DNA of 64,000 bases from Tangfeifania diversioriginum (GCF_900141875.1 NZ_FQZE01000007.1:99044-163043); one strand, 5' to 3'; shown: positions 8,504-18,689, counted from the first letter of the stretch. Translations and numbers: made by a program. Notes: generated by a model not told the origin, from the letters alone.

Positions 8504-8511
8504 TATATTTG
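8504..8511 (+). promoter_or_regulatory. -7 box of the tRNA-Trp promoter
   Basis: TATATTTG matches TAnnTTTG and ends 16 nt before the tRNA. Confidence 0.6.
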
Positions 8512-8527
8512 CACTCGCAAAATAAAC

Positions 8528-8600
8528 ACGGGTGTAGCTCAGTTGGCAGAGCACTGGTCTCCAAAACCAGGTGTCGGGAGTTCGAGTCTCTCCTCCCGTG
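8528..8600 (+). tRNA. tRNA-Trp (anticodon CCA)
   Basis: A 73-nt tRNA. Acceptor ACGGGTG (8528-8534) pairs with CTCCCGT (8593-8599) with one T-T mismatch at the sixth pair; discriminator G8600. The D-arm is GCTC/GAGC. The anticodon loop CTCCAAA gives CCA for Trp. The T-loop is TTCGAGT. The 3' CCA is not encoded. Confidence 0.95.
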
Positions 8601-8601
8601 C

Positions 8602-8633
8602 AAAAAAAAGCTGCAGAAATGCAGCTTTTTTTG
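8602..8633 (+). terminator. bidirectional terminator between tRNA-Trp and the ABC exporter
   Basis: AGCTGCA (8609-8615), a GAAA loop and TGCAGCT (8620-8626), flanked by A-run and T-run, so it can stop both the tRNA (+) and the convergent exporter gene (-). Confidence 0.8.
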
Positions 8634-8651
8634 TTTCCCTTTATTATAAAA

Positions 8652-10472
8652 TTAAAACATCTGCATGTTATGCAGTTTTTTGTAGCGTCCGCCCAACTTC
8701 ATCAACTCATCGTGGGTGCCGCGCTCTTCAATTTTCCCTTTGTGCATCACACAAATCATGTCAGAATGTTTTACGGTTGACAGCCGGTGGGCAATAATCA
8801 GCGAAGTCCGGTTTTTCATCAGATTTTCGAGTGCATCCTGTACCAGGCGTTCTGATTCGGTATCGAGCGAGGATGTAGCTTCGTCCAGTATCATTATTGG
8901 AGGGTTTTTCAATACGGCACGGGCTATAGAAATGCGCTGTTTCTGGCCGCCTGACAACTTATCCCCGCGGTCTCCAATCGAGGTTTCGTAATCATTTTCA
9001 TAACCCATTATAAAATCGTGCGCATTGGCAATTTTTGCAGCATTAATAACATCTTCTTTTGTGGCATTGTCCATACCGAATGCAATGTTGTTAAAAAAGG
9101 TGTCGTTAAACAAAATAGGTTCCTGGTTTACATACCCGATGAGATTTCGGAGCGAGTTTATTTTCAGTTGGCGGATGTCTTTGCCATCAATGGTAATTCG
9201 TCCCTGGCTGACATCCCAAAAGCGGGGGAGCAGGTCAACCAGCGTTGTTTTTCCGCTGCCCGACTGGCCAACCAGTGCAACTGTTTTTCCTTTTTCTACA
9301 TCAAGCAAAATATTTTTTAAAACTGGCGTTTCATTGTATGAAAACGAAACATTTTCATAGCTGATTTTCGATTGGAAATTATCAATATCTTCCGCATCCG
9401 AACTGTCATTTATTTGAGTTGGGGTGTGTAAAACTTTGTCGATCCTTTCCATTGAAGCGAGTCCTTTTTCAACACTGTACAACGCCGTGGAAAAAGCTTT
9501 TGCCGGATTAATTATATTATAAAAGAAAACAAGATAGCCAATAAATGCAGCTGCCCCGAGTGCCCCTTCCTGGTTTAAGATGAGCTGACCACCATACCAG
9601 AGTACAATAATAATAACGGTAGTTCCCAAAAATTCACTCATGGGGTGGGCCAAAAACCTGCGCCACATCAGCTGGTTCATTATTTTGAAATAATTGGTGT
9701 TCTCCGTTTCAAACCGATTTATTGCCCTGTTTTCGGCATTAAAAGCTTTAATAATCCGCAGCCCGGAAAGGTCTTCTTCAATAATTGAAAGTATTTCTCC
9801 CATTTTGTGTTGTCCTTTCCGGCTCTCTTTTTTCAGGCTTTTGCCAATGCGCCCTATAATGAAGCCGGCAATTGGGAACATCACAAAAACAAAAAGGGTG
9901 AGGCTCCAGCTCATATAAATCATTACCGCCACCGAAACGATGATAAGAATTGGGTTTTTAATCATCATTTCAAGCGAGTTCATGATGGAATTTTCCACTT
10001 CGGTAACATCGCCGGTCATGCGGGCCATTATATCACCTTTGCGTTCGTCAGAGAAAAAACCCAGCTGCAGTTTCAGTACTTTCCGGTAAATTTTTGAGCG
10101 GATGTCCCGCACCACGCCGTTTCTAATTAGCACAATCATGTAGTTGGCCAGGTAATAAAATCCAACCTTCAGCAAAACGGTAATTATTATGAAAATGCCA
10201 ATGAAAACCAGTGCCTTTTCGTGGCTGTATTGAAGTATGACTTTGCTTATCAGGTAGTTGCTGTACTCGGAAAATGCTGAAACATTGAGGCCAACTTCTG
10301 GTTTTTGGGTAACCAGTTCCTGCGTACCAAACAAAATTTTCAGCGAAGGGATTAACAATAAAAATGAGAAAGCCCCAAATATGGCGCTCAAAAAATTGAA
10401 AATGATATTCCAAACGAGCTTCCATTTGTAGGGTGGAATAAAGCGGCGAAGTATTTGAAGAAAATCTTTCAT
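8652..10472 (-). CDS. MsbA-like ABC exporter (fused permease and ATPase)
   Basis: A 606-residue half-transporter of the type that flips lipid A core or other hydrophobic substrates as a homodimer. The N-terminal domain (about 1-325) has six membrane helices. The ATPase (about 365-606) has Walker [10 protein letters not shown], the signature LSGGQKQR, Walker [10 protein letters not shown] and the H-loop IIAHRLST. It lies 9 nt downstream of purB, so it is likely in the same transcript, an association without obvious functional meaning. Lipid substrate is inferred from family resemblance. Confidence 0.9.
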   Translation of the reverse strand: MKDFLQILRRFIPPYKWKLVWNIIFNFLSAIFGAFSFLLLIPSLKILFGTQELVTQKPEVGLNVSAFSEYSNYLISKVILQYSHEKALVFIGIFIIITVLLKVGFYYLANYMIVLIRNGVVRDIRSKIYRKVLKLQLGFFSDERKGDIMARMTGDVTEVENSIMNSLEMMIKNPILIIVSVAVMIYMSWSLTLFVFVMFPIAGFIIGRIGKSLKKESRKGQHKMGEILSIIEEDLSGLRIIKAFNAENRAINRFETENTNYFKIMNQLMWRRFLAHPMSEFLGTTVIIIVLWYGGQLILNQEGALGAAAFIGYLVFFYNIINPAKAFSTALYSVEKGLASMERIDKVLHTPTQINDSSDAEDIDNFQSKISYENVSFSYNETPVLKNILLDVEKGKTVALVGQSGSGKTTLVDLLPRFWDVSQGRITIDGKDIRQLKINSLRNLIGYVNQEPILFNDTFFNNIAFGMDNATKEDVINAAKIANAHDFIMGYENDYETSIGDRGDKLSGGQKQRISIARAVLKNPPIMILDEATSSLDTESERLVQDALENLMKNRTSLIIAHRLSTVKHSDMICVMHKGKIEERGTHDELMKLGGRYKKLHNMQMF

Positions 10473-10481
10473 GGCTAATTA

Positions 10482-11828
10482 TTAGAAAACTCCGGTGTAA
10501 TTTTGTGGAGTAATCTTTTTTAATTCTTTTTTTATTTTTTCATCAACATCCAGATTATCAATGAAATTGTGGATAGCTGGCATGTCGATAACTTCATTTT
10601 TGCGGGTTAAATCTTTGAGCGCTTCGTAGGGATTGGGATAAAATTCGCGCCGCAAAATGGTTTGAATGGCTTCGGCAACTACAGCCACATTATTTTCCAA
10701 ATCTTTTTTTATAGCCGGCTCGTTGAGCATCAGTTTGTTTAGTCCTTTTAGCGTAGATTTTAAGGCAATTATGGTATGGCCAAAAGGAACGCCGATAAAA
10801 CGGGTAACGGTTGAATCGGTGAGGTCGCGCTGCAGCCTCGATACAGGAAGTTTGGCAGCGAGTTGTTCAAACCCGGCGTTGGCAATACTAATATTGCCTT
10901 CGGAATTTTCAAAATCGATAGGGTTAACTTTATGCGGCATGGTAGATGAGCCAACTTCACCTTTTTTAATTTTTTGCTTGAAATAGTTCATCGAAATGTA
11001 GCTCCACATATCACGGTCGAGATCGAGAATGATATTATTGATGCGTTTCAGCGCGTCGAAAATTGAAGCATAATTATCGTAATGGGCAATTTGAGTGGTG
11101 TACTGCGACCGTTCCAGTCCAAGTTTTTCCCTGCAAAAATTATTGGCAAATTGCGGCCAGTCAATTTCGGGGTATGCCGCATGGTGTGCATTGAAATTAC
11201 CGGTGGCACCGCCAAATTTGGCATGGCACGGAACTGCATGCAGCTGCGCGAGCTGAATCTGAATCCGTTCAATAAATACTTTGATTTCCTTTCCGAGTTT
11301 GGTAGGCGATGCCGGCTGTCCGTGGGTTTTGGCAAGCATCGGAATATTTTTCCACTTTTCAGCCAGTTCTTCCAGCTTTTCGGTTACCTGCTGCAAAAGC
11401 GGATAATATTCTTCGTCCAGTGCATCGTGAATTGATTTGGGCAAAGCTGTATTGTTGGCGTCCTGCGAGGTGAGGCCAAAATGGATAAATTCCCGGTATT
11501 TTTCCAGTCCCAGCTTCTCGAATTTTTCCTTTAAAAAATATTCAACTGCCTTAACATCGTGGTTGGTAACGCTTTCAATTTCTTTTACACGGGTTGCATT
11601 TTCAACCGAAAACTGTTGGTGTATTTGCCTGAGTTCTTCCAGCTTTTCTTTCGAAATATTTTTGAGCTGTGGCAGCGGATATTCGCAAAGTGCGATAAAA
11701 TATTCAATCTCTGCAAAAACCCTGTATTTAATAAGAGCATACTCGCTAAAGTATTTCCAAAGATTTTCAACTTTACTGTGGTACCGGCCGTCAACCGGCG
11801 ATATTGCCGTTAATGCGTTAAATTCCAT
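10482..11828 (-). CDS. purB: adenylosuccinate lyase PurB
   Basis: A 448-residue enzyme of the fumarase/aspartase superfamily. It performs two fumarate-releasing steps of purine synthesis (SAICAR to AICAR, adenylosuccinate to AMP). The start MEFNALTAISPVDGRY is the family N-terminus, and the superfamily signature SSTMPHKVNPIDFEN carries the mobile catalytic Ser loop. The catalytic His is in KTHGQPASPT. The frame is open upstream to 11909 but ATG 11828 matches the family and lies 22 nt after a TACCTTTG -7 box. Confidence 0.96.
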   Translation of the reverse strand: MEFNALTAISPVDGRYHSKVENLWKYFSEYALIKYRVFAEIEYFIALCEYPLPQLKNISKEKLEELRQIHQQFSVENATRVKEIESVTNHDVKAVEYFLKEKFEKLGLEKYREFIHFGLTSQDANNTALPKSIHDALDEEYYPLLQQVTEKLEELAEKWKNIPMLAKTHGQPASPTKLGKEIKVFIERIQIQLAQLHAVPCHAKFGGATGNFNAHHAAYPEIDWPQFANNFCREKLGLERSQYTTQIAHYDNYASIFDALKRINNIILDLDRDMWSYISMNYFKQKIKKGEVGSSTMPHKVNPIDFENSEGNISIANAGFEQLAAKLPVSRLQRDLTDSTVTRFIGVPFGHTIIALKSTLKGLNKLMLNEPAIKKDLENNVAVVAEAIQTILRREFYPNPYEALKDLTRKNEVIDMPAIHNFIDNLDVDEKIKKELKKITPQNYTGVF

Positions 11829-11850
11829 TCTTTTGCCTTTTAAAACCCTG

Positions 11851-11858
11851 CAAAGGTA
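11851..11858 (-). promoter_or_regulatory. -7 box of the purB-exporter promoter
   Basis: TACCTTTG on the minus strand matches TAnnTTTG. It supports the downstream start codon of purB. Confidence 0.6.
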
Positions 11859-11992
11859 GTAAATTAGGTGAATTTGGATTTTTTTTGTCCGCGATAATTT
11901 TTTACGCATTGTGCCGGATTTATTTATAACTTAGCTGTTCGAACCGATTACAGATAATGCGTTTTCAAAAGAATTCAGAAAGAAAGTTATAA

Positions 11993-13396
11993 ATGAGAAT
12001 ATTACAGTCGCTACTTGTTGTTTTATTGATTTTACCGGTTGTTTACAATTCGGAAGCCGGTGAGAATGATGAAAAGTTAGTATATAAATTCAATATTAAG
12101 GAAGAAATTGCGCCGGCTATTTGGCGACAAACACAACAGGCGTTTGAAGCTGCCGATACATTGGGCGCCGATGTTTTTCTGATTCACATGAATACTTATG
12201 GTGGCACGGTGCTTGATGCCGATTCCATCCGCACTAAAATTCTGCAAAGTACTATTCCTGTTTATGTTTTTATCGATAACAATGCAGCCTCGGCCGGAGC
12301 CCTGATTTCTGTTGCCTGCGACAGCATTTACATGCGTCCTGGCGGAAGTATTGGCGCTGCAACGGTTGTTAACCAAACCGGCCAGGCTATGCCCGACAAA
12401 TACCAAAGCTACATGCGTTCTACCATGCGTGCCACTGCCGAAGCCCACGGGAAAGATACTATCATTTCAGGAAATGATACCATTTATAAATGGCGACGCG
12501 ACCCGAATATTGCTGAGGCAATGGTGGATCCTTCTGTTTTTATTGAGGGCATTATTGATACAGGCAAGGTGTTGACTTTTACTCCGGGTGAAGCCATCGA
12601 ATACGGTTTTTGCGAAGGTGTGGCAGAGAACATCCCGGAAGTGCTGCAAAAAGTTGGTATTGAAGAATACAGAATTGTGGAATATTCGCCATCGTTTATT
12701 GAAAGGATTATTGGCTTTTTAGTAAACCCCGTAGTTTCCGGATTGCTTATTATGGCAATTATTGGTGGAATTTACTTCGAAATGCAATCGCCGGGCATTG
12801 GGTTCCCGATTGGAGTGGCCATTCTGGCTGCCGTGCTATATTTTGCCCCGCTTTACCTCGAGGGGCTTGCCGCTAACTGGGAAGTTATCGTTTTCCTGAT
12901 TGGCCTGATTTTAATCGCAGTGGAAATATTTGTAATTCCAGGGTTTGGCGTGGCCGGAATTTCGGGGATTTTGCTGGTATTTATTGGTTTGGTCCTGAGC
13001 TTGGTAGGAAATGTCGATTTTGATTTTAGCCCTGTTGATACCGGTAAAATGGGGGTGGCTATTATGACTGTTGTGTTTGGTCTGTTTGGCGGATTTATAT
13101 TAGCACTTTATCTGGGCAATAAGCTGTTTACAGCCCAATCTGGTGTTTTCAAAAACCTTTCCCTGAACACTGTTCAGAATATCAGCGAAGGATATTTGAA
13201 TGTAGAATCATCATTTTTAAACCTGAAAGGAAAAACCGGAACTGCACAAACCGTTTTACGTCCCGGAGGAAAAGTTATAATTGAAGGCGAAGTTTACGAT
13301 GCGATGGCTGAAACCGGTTTTATTGACAGCGGAGAAGATATTGTTGTTGTAAAAGTGGGAACCTCCCAGCTTTATGTTGACCGACCAGCGACTTAA
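11993..13396 (+). CDS. NfeD-family membrane serine protease (ClpP class)
   Basis: A 467-residue protein. Signal peptide at about 1-22, then a ClpP/crotonase-like protease domain with the catalytic Ser in NNAASAGALI (about 98-107), then membrane helices at about 245-380, and a C-terminal NfeD OB-fold domain (about 395-467, GKTGTAQTVLRPGGKVIIEG). The family cleaves stomatin-like partners or shapes membrane domains. No stomatin/SPFH gene follows here; an 847-nt gene-free stretch does. Confidence 0.9.
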   Translation: MRILQSLLVVLLILPVVYNSEAGENDEKLVYKFNIKEEIAPAIWRQTQQAFEAADTLGADVFLIHMNTYGGTVLDADSIRTKILQSTIPVYVFIDNNAASAGALISVACDSIYMRPGGSIGAATVVNQTGQAMPDKYQSYMRSTMRATAEAHGKDTIISGNDTIYKWRRDPNIAEAMVDPSVFIEGIIDTGKVLTFTPGEAIEYGFCEGVAENIPEVLQKVGIEEYRIVEYSPSFIERIIGFLVNPVVSGLLIMAIIGGIYFEMQSPGIGFPIGVAILAAVLYFAPLYLEGLAANWEVIVFLIGLILIAVEIFVIPGFGVAGISGILLVFIGLVLSLVGNVDFDFSPVDTGKMGVAIMTVVFGLFGGFILALYLGNKLFTAQSGVFKNLSLNTVQNISEGYLNVESSFLNLKGKTGTAQTVLRPGGKVIIEGEVYDAMAETGFIDSGEDIVVVKVGTSQLYVDRPAT

Positions 13397-14243
13397 TTTT
13401 GGGTGAGGTAATTTTAAAAATTATAATTTTAGCATTTCGAATAATTTAATATAAATCTTTGTTTTGACCCTGTAAGCAGCAGTCCAGTCCACAAATTGTT
13501 GTTCGCTTGCGGTTAAAATGACGGAAACAGCTTGCTTCCCAAATAGGTTAACACTTCATATCTCAGTGATTTAAGTTAAAAACATCTGGTGAATTATTTT
13601 TATGAATTGAAAACCAAAACAAAGTTCTCATTCAGCGAACTGAGCGATCAGGTGGGGATAGTATTAAAAATAAGTGAAATTAATACCTTAAAAACTTTTA
13701 TTTTTAATTTTCATTTCATATATTTGAATAAAATGTTCATTATAAGGGGATTGTGCAGTTGATTCTATTGAGGTTTTCACGAATGAATTATTCGCTTATA
13801 AGAATGCAGACATGTTTTAACAGTGTCAAAAAGTGGAATCAGGCAACAATTGAGAATATGGATTCTCCTGGACTGATAAACACAAACGAATGAGATATTC
13901 TTTTCTTATTTAATTACTACCTTACTTTCAGACCCCGGGTAGCGGAATTAAAAAATTGATTCACTTTCGGCAAACTAATAAAGCCGAAAATTGAATACCA
14001 TATAGAACACAAAATATTTATTGAAAATAACAATGTGAATTAAATGGTTCTGATTACGTACACACAACCTAAACAAATCTTGACACGAATGGCGTACCTG
14101 GCAAATTTTGCCCTTAAGCCGGAGCCTCCGGATTTGGGGATGCTCCAATTTTCAAATAGTACCATGAGTTTTCTTCTGATAAAACCGGATTAATCTGATT
14201 CAATCAAATACAATTAAAACATTCAAATTTAAATTCAAACAAA
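13397..14243. other. gene-free 847-nt stretch
   Basis: No convincing open reading frame is visible on either strand. A TATATTTG -7 box (13719-13726, plus strand) is the only clear signal. It would start a transcript with a leader of about 510 nt ahead of the secreted-protein operon at 14244. A short GC-rich palindrome CCGGAG-C-CTCCGG is at 14119-14131. The stretch may hold a degraded gene, a regulatory leader or an unannotated RNA. Confidence 0.5.
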
Positions 14244-15281
14244 ATGAAAAAACTATTTACTTTTCTCGCAGCAACATTTGTAATTACCACATTGCACGCA
14301 AAAATTGTTTACCTGAACAACAACCTCGAGTCTCCCATCATTAGTGAAAACGTGTTTATTAACTGGTCAGATGCGTATGCCGCGGTTTCAGACGGAGATA
14401 CGATTTATGTAACGGGTAGCAACATTAACTATGGTGATGTGACGATAGACAAACCTTTAACGCTTATTGGTCCTGGCTATTATCTGGATCAAAAAATGGA
14501 AACACAAATTAATAAGAGGCCTGCAAATTTTGGTGGAATTATTCTTGCATCAGGTAGCAACAATTCAAAGATTGTAGGTATTGTATGTCCTTCAGGTGGT
14601 TCATACGAAGGAATTTTCCTTGATGATGGAATTGATAATATTACCATTGAAAGTTGTTTTATTCCCCGAATTGATATTGAAGATGATGACGGGACGGTAT
14701 ACAATAATATTCAAATAAAAAAATGTTATATCTGGAGAGCCGGCCTCCAAAGTGGAACAGGTAGCTATGACAACGGAATATGCACCAACTTGGTTTTCTC
14801 TAACAACTTGGTTGTAGGAACAATGCGGGTGCCGGGAGGTTCTGATGGGGTAATTATCCACAATTTATTTATGGATAATAATCTTTATTTTGGTTCAGAT
14901 TCAAACCTGGAAATATCCAACAACATTTATCTTAATGAAGATGAAGATGATTTTACGATTCAACCACTTCCCGATGTTTCCGTCCATCACAATGTTTCCT
15001 TAACCGGTGCATTTGGAAATGAAAATGACAACTTCTCAGCTCCACAAAGCACGTTGTTTATTTCCGGAAGTGATGTTCCTGATACTGATGCACAATACCA
15101 GCTCTCTGAAAACAGCCCGGCCAAAGGTGCAGGAACAGACGGAACCGACATCGGTCCGTTTGGCGGCCCGGATCCGTATCGCTTATCGGGACTGCCCAAC
15201 CTACCCAACATTTACGAGCTTTCAACGGGTGGGTTTGTATCCGGGGATGAAATGTCTGTTCAGATAAAAATTAAACAATAA
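14244..15281 (+). CDS. secreted right-handed beta-helix protein
   Basis: A 345-residue exported protein with a signal peptide (MKKLFTFLAATFVITTLHA). From about residue 40 the sequence shows irregular about 22-residue turns rich in Asn, Gly and Ile/Val (DGDTIYVTGSNINYGDV, NSKIVGIVCPSGG, DNITIESCFI), typical of pectate-lyase-like parallel beta-helices. The end (ELSTGGFVSGDEMSVQIKIKQ) forms a beta-sandwich-like tail. No T9SS sorting domain is visible and no catalytic residues are recognisable. It is the first gene of the co-directional block to 21335; the next gene starts 16 nt later. Function is unknown. Confidence 0.75.
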   Translation: MKKLFTFLAATFVITTLHAKIVYLNNNLESPIISENVFINWSDAYAAVSDGDTIYVTGSNINYGDVTIDKPLTLIGPGYYLDQKMETQINKRPANFGGIILASGSNNSKIVGIVCPSGGSYEGIFLDDGIDNITIESCFIPRIDIEDDDGTVYNNIQIKKCYIWRAGLQSGTGSYDNGICTNLVFSNNLVVGTMRVPGGSDGVIIHNLFMDNNLYFGSDSNLEISNNIYLNEDEDDFTIQPLPDVSVHHNVSLTGAFGNENDNFSAPQSTLFISGSDVPDTDAQYQLSENSPAKGAGTDGTDIGPFGGPDPYRLSGLPNLPNIYELSTGGFVSGDEMSVQIKIKQ

Positions 15282-15297
15282 GCGGGAGGATTTGACT

Positions 15298-16599
15298 ATG
15301 AATAAATATATTTTTCTCCTGTCCTTATTCTGGACATTTACCACTATGGTCTCCGCACAAAACATTACCCGGCTCGAATACAGCATCGACGGTTTTGTGG
15401 CGGAAGGAAAAGGAACCACACTCGAAATTCCGGGAAATTTAATGGAGTTGGATGATGCATTCAATATTGATATTTCAGGACTGGAATCCGGAAATCATAC
15501 CATCCATTTCAGGGCAATGAACGAAGATGGAGCCTGGTCGTTTGCTGCCGAGCGCTCGTTTTACATTCCTGAAGAGCCGGTTACAGATGGTATTGTAGCC
15601 GTAGAGTATTCTATTGACGAAGCTGTAAAAGAAGGCGATGGAAACCTGATTGCGCTGCAAAACGGTACTAACCTGTTGGACAGTACCTTTAAGTTTGATA
15701 TCTCTAATCTCGAACCTGGAATTCACAACATTTACATGCGTGCGAAAAATAAACTGGGAGTCTGGTCGCTGCCGGTTGCAAAATCGTTTGTAATCAGCGA
15801 ATCGGATACTGCGAAAATTGAAAATATTTTTTATCGCTTTTATAACGATGAATTTGAAAGTATCTGGATGAACGCTTCTGTTGATCCGGCGCGTAAAAAT
15901 GTGGATTCAACAATTATGGCTTCCGTAACCGGGTTGAACCTCGATGAAAATTATTCCATTGAGTTTTATGCAGAAAACAATAAAGGAGTGCGGGGCTATT
16001 CGGTTTTTCTTGAAGATATAAACCTGCGGCAGAACAATGCCCCTGAATCGTTAAAAGAAAACCTGGAGTTGTCGATGTCAGTAAATCAAAATCTGGAAAT
16101 TTCAATGGACTCCCTGTTTCAGGATGCCGATTTGGCATTTGGCGACAGCCTGGCCTACATGATTTCAGCAATGGATAATCCGGATATTTTTGATTTTTCA
16201 TCGTGGAACACCCCGGGTATTTTATCGCTTACCCCTTCTGCCGGGCAAAACGGAAACTACATATTCTGGCTGAAAACAAATGACTTGGCACTCGAATCGG
16301 ATAGTATTCAGGTTGCTTTAGCTGTAACCGGTTCAACAGGGATTGATGATCAGCCGGCAGAAACAAAGTTCAATATTTATCCGAATCCGGCCAGGGATTA
16401 CCTTACTATAAGATGGAATGATTATTCGCAAAACGGTTACACGCTGGGACTTTTAAATACTACAGGGCAGCTATTCATTAAAAAGCAAGTAGCTGAAAGT
16501 GAACATCAACTCGACCTGCGGGAATATTCCGGGGGTATCTATTTTATTGTTCTGCAAAACGATGAATTTACAATTAGGAAAACGGTTATAATCGAATGA
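15298..16599 (+). CDS. T9SS cargo with three Ig-like repeats
   Basis: A 433-residue secreted protein. Signal peptide 1-21 (ends VSAQ), then three related domains of about 70-85 residues beginning ITRLEYSIDGF, IVAVEYSIDEA and IENIFYRFYND, each ending in a GxW-S motif or a variant. A looser cadherin-like region follows, then a T9SS type A sorting domain (about 356-433, FNIYPNPARDYLTI to RKTVIIE). It should cross the outer membrane through T9SS and be anchored or released. ATG 15298 is used because it begins the signal peptide after a GGGAGG-like sequence; TTG 15292 is the frame start. Binding target unknown. Confidence 0.85.
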   Translation: MNKYIFLLSLFWTFTTMVSAQNITRLEYSIDGFVAEGKGTTLEIPGNLMELDDAFNIDISGLESGNHTIHFRAMNEDGAWSFAAERSFYIPEEPVTDGIVAVEYSIDEAVKEGDGNLIALQNGTNLLDSTFKFDISNLEPGIHNIYMRAKNKLGVWSLPVAKSFVISESDTAKIENIFYRFYNDEFESIWMNASVDPARKNVDSTIMASVTGLNLDENYSIEFYAENNKGVRGYSVFLEDINLRQNNAPESLKENLELSMSVNQNLEISMDSLFQDADLAFGDSLAYMISAMDNPDIFDFSSWNTPGILSLTPSAGQNGNYIFWLKTNDLALESDSIQVALAVTGSTGIDDQPAETKFNIYPNPARDYLTIRWNDYSQNGYTLGLLNTTGQLFIKKQVAESEHQLDLREYSGGIYFIVLQNDEFTIRKTVIIE

Positions 16600-16614
16600 T
16601 TTTAAAAGGATATC

Positions 16615-17208
16615 ATGATGAAGAATAAAATAAATAAGCAAAACGATTCTGCCCGAATCAAAAATAAATATGAAATTGAAAATCGTTTCAAAAGATATTT
16701 AGCAACAGTAAAAATTTCAGCCAGTTTAATGCTGATATTTGGCTTGCTTGTTTTATCCGGCTGTAGTAAAAATGATTCGGAATTAGAGAACTCACCTTGT
16801 GAAAGCCGGACAGGTAATATTATGAGTGCCAAAGTCAATGGTGATCAAATATGTACTGATCTTGGCTCGGCCCTTTTAATAAAAACAAATGCAACACAGT
16901 TAACAATTGTTGGATTATTTTCCAACGCCAATCCGGCGGCTTCCATCACACTGAATATATTAAATCCTGAAACCGGAACTTTCGAAATTGCGGATGGACA
17001 ATATGGCGTTGACGATGGTGAGAATATTTACATTGTCGGTGAGGAAGTTGGAGCGGGAACGGTATCAATTACCGAGCTTTCCGAATCAAGGGTAAAAGGC
17101 ACGTTTGAGTTTACAGCAACTGGCATCGATACATCAACAGATAATCCAAACGGAGAACAAATAGAGGTTAGCAGTGGAACTTTTGACTTTGCAATTTTAG
17201 GTGAGTAG
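16615..17208 (+). CDS. lipoprotein with DUF6252-like domain
   Basis: A 197-residue lipoprotein with an unusually long, charged N-terminus (about 35 residues) before the hydrophobic segment and the lipobox LSGC (Cys at about 50). The mature part (MSAKVNGDQICTDLGSALLIK, then TGTFEIADGQYGV and VKGTFEFTATG) resembles the small beta-sandwich DUF6252 lipoproteins of Bacteroidota. A later in-frame ATG at about residue 39 would give a minimal signal peptide, so the true start is uncertain. It lies 15 nt after the T9SS cargo gene. Function unknown. Confidence 0.7.
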   Translation: MMKNKINKQNDSARIKNKYEIENRFKRYLATVKISASLMLIFGLLVLSGCSKNDSELENSPCESRTGNIMSAKVNGDQICTDLGSALLIKTNATQLTIVGLFSNANPAASITLNILNPETGTFEIADGQYGVDDGENIYIVGEEVGAGTVSITELSESRVKGTFEFTATGIDTSTDNPNGEQIEVSSGTFDFAILGE

Positions 17209-17238
17209 TTAGTAGCAAAAATATTTAATGGCTTAAAT

Positions 17239-17868
17239 ATGAAAACACAATTTTATTTCTTATTTGTTGGAATATTCTTTCTGGGAATTGTTTGCACTAG
17301 TTGTAAAACAGATGAACCCAGTTACTTGATTGAAGAAAACGGTCTTTCGTATGAAATCAACAACTTGATTTCATCTGATATTTTCAATATCCTCGATTCG
17401 CTGGGAATGCCCATTCATACCGGGGGGAATCCGGCAAATATTGAAGGCACCTTTCTTGTTTCGCAGCCTGTCTTGTTATCTAGTAATCTTAAGGATGATT
17501 CTGTTGGTTACGAATTTGAAGGTATTCGGATTTTGTTTTCCGGTAAGAACAACGAGGAGCTGAAGTTAATGGCAAAATTTTCACAGGATTCATCACAAGC
17601 AGACTGGCAGGAGAGTTTTATTTCAGGAAATGGGAATGATTTTTCCGTTTTTTCGAAAATAAAAACATTGAACAGCACCGGTAAAGATTCTGCCTTTTCT
17701 GCCCAAATTTATTCAGGTACATGGAGTTCAGATGGATTAACGGATTTACACATGGCTGTGGTTATGTTGGACAATTACAATAATCCTGATGGCAGTTATA
17801 TTGACGTGGGGAGTGCACGATTGATTTTTGATAAGGATGGATTCTCTAAAAAAATAGATAATGAATAG
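17239..17868 (+). CDS. lipoprotein, paralogue of the next gene
   Basis: A 209-residue protein with a lipoprotein signal (lipobox TSC, Cys at about 22). Its distinctive core is EENGLSYEIN, then ILDSLGMPIHTGGNPANIEG, and LHMAVVMLDNYNNPDGSYIDVG near the end. The same landmarks occur in the protein encoded at 17925, so the pair arose by tandem duplication. No family was recognised beyond a pattern common in Bacteroidota lipoproteins. It is in the same orientation and probably the same transcript as its neighbours. Confidence 0.75.
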   Translation: MKTQFYFLFVGIFFLGIVCTSCKTDEPSYLIEENGLSYEINNLISSDIFNILDSLGMPIHTGGNPANIEGTFLVSQPVLLSSNLKDDSVGYEFEGIRILFSGKNNEELKLMAKFSQDSSQADWQESFISGNGNDFSVFSKIKTLNSTGKDSAFSAQIYSGTWSSDGLTDLHMAVVMLDNYNNPDGSYIDVGSARLIFDKDGFSKKIDNE

Positions 17869-17924
17869 TAAAATGGAGATTTTAATTGCATCTGTTTAGT
17901 AAGTGAAAATTAAAATTTTATGAT

Positions 17925-18653
17925 ATGAAAACAAATATTAATCACATTTTAGCAACATTATTCCTTGTTGGGATAATCGCCACTAATTGCAAAAAAGATG
18001 AGATGAATGATTTAATCGAAGAAAATGGTTTATCGCGAGATATAAATGATTTTATTCCACAGGATATTTTGGATATTCTTGATTCGCTGGATATGCCCAT
18101 TAATACCGGCGGAAATCCGGCGAATATCGAAGGGACATTTCTAATGAATCCATCAATTTTAATGTCGAGCAATATTGAAACAGATATTATCGGTTTTGAA
18201 TTTAATGAATTACTGATTTCATTCTTCGAACAAAATAATGATGAACTTACCATAACAACTCAATATGTAGAAGAAGATGCATCTCAGGAAGGAGAAGGTT
18301 ATGGAAGCTTCCTTGTAGGAGAGGGAAATGATTTTTCAGTGTTTGCCAAAAATATGACATATGACACATTCGATAACGATTCGGCCTTAAATACAATTAT
18401 TTTCACAGGCACTATCGGAGAGGAAGGAATTGAAGATTTGCATGTTGCCGTGGTCATGTTAAATGATTTTGGAGATCCGAACAATCAATATATTGAAATT
18501 GGAGACAGCCGGGTGCTTTACGATGAAGATGCTATTTCCGAGCGTACCGAAGAATTTAAATCAATTCAAAAAAAAATGCAACAGGATATTTCAGAGGAAG
18601 ATAGCAGACGTGGAATGGTAGAGTCGGATAAAAAGAAAGGTCGGGAATTATGA
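17925..18653 (+). CDS. lipoprotein, paralogue of the previous gene
   Basis: A 242-residue lipoprotein (lipobox TNC at about residue 22) that shares EENGLS, LDSLDMPINTGGNPANIEG and LHVAVVMLNDFGDPNNQYIE with the protein at 17239. It has an extra charged C-terminal tail of about 30 residues (EEFKSIQKKMQQDISEEDSRR) absent from its twin. The divergence between the twins is substantial, so the duplication is old. Function unknown. Confidence 0.75.
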   Translation: MKTNINHILATLFLVGIIATNCKKDEMNDLIEENGLSRDINDFIPQDILDILDSLDMPINTGGNPANIEGTFLMNPSILMSSNIETDIIGFEFNELLISFFEQNNDELTITTQYVEEDASQEGEGYGSFLVGEGNDFSVFAKNMTYDTFDNDSALNTIIFTGTIGEEGIEDLHVAVVMLNDFGDPNNQYIEIGDSRVLYDEDAISERTEEFKSIQKKMQQDISEEDSRRGMVESDKKKGREL

Positions 18654-18689
18654 ATCAAAATATGTATTAATCATTTAAAGCAAAAAAAA

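Noticed and set aside
11829..11909. A longer N-terminus for PurB
   Set aside because: The upstream codons overlap the TACCTTTG promoter box and do not match the family start.
13590..13730. A remnant of a coding gene (an open stretch around 13600)
   Set aside because: The translation is short, starts without a credible codon and matches no family that could be recognised.
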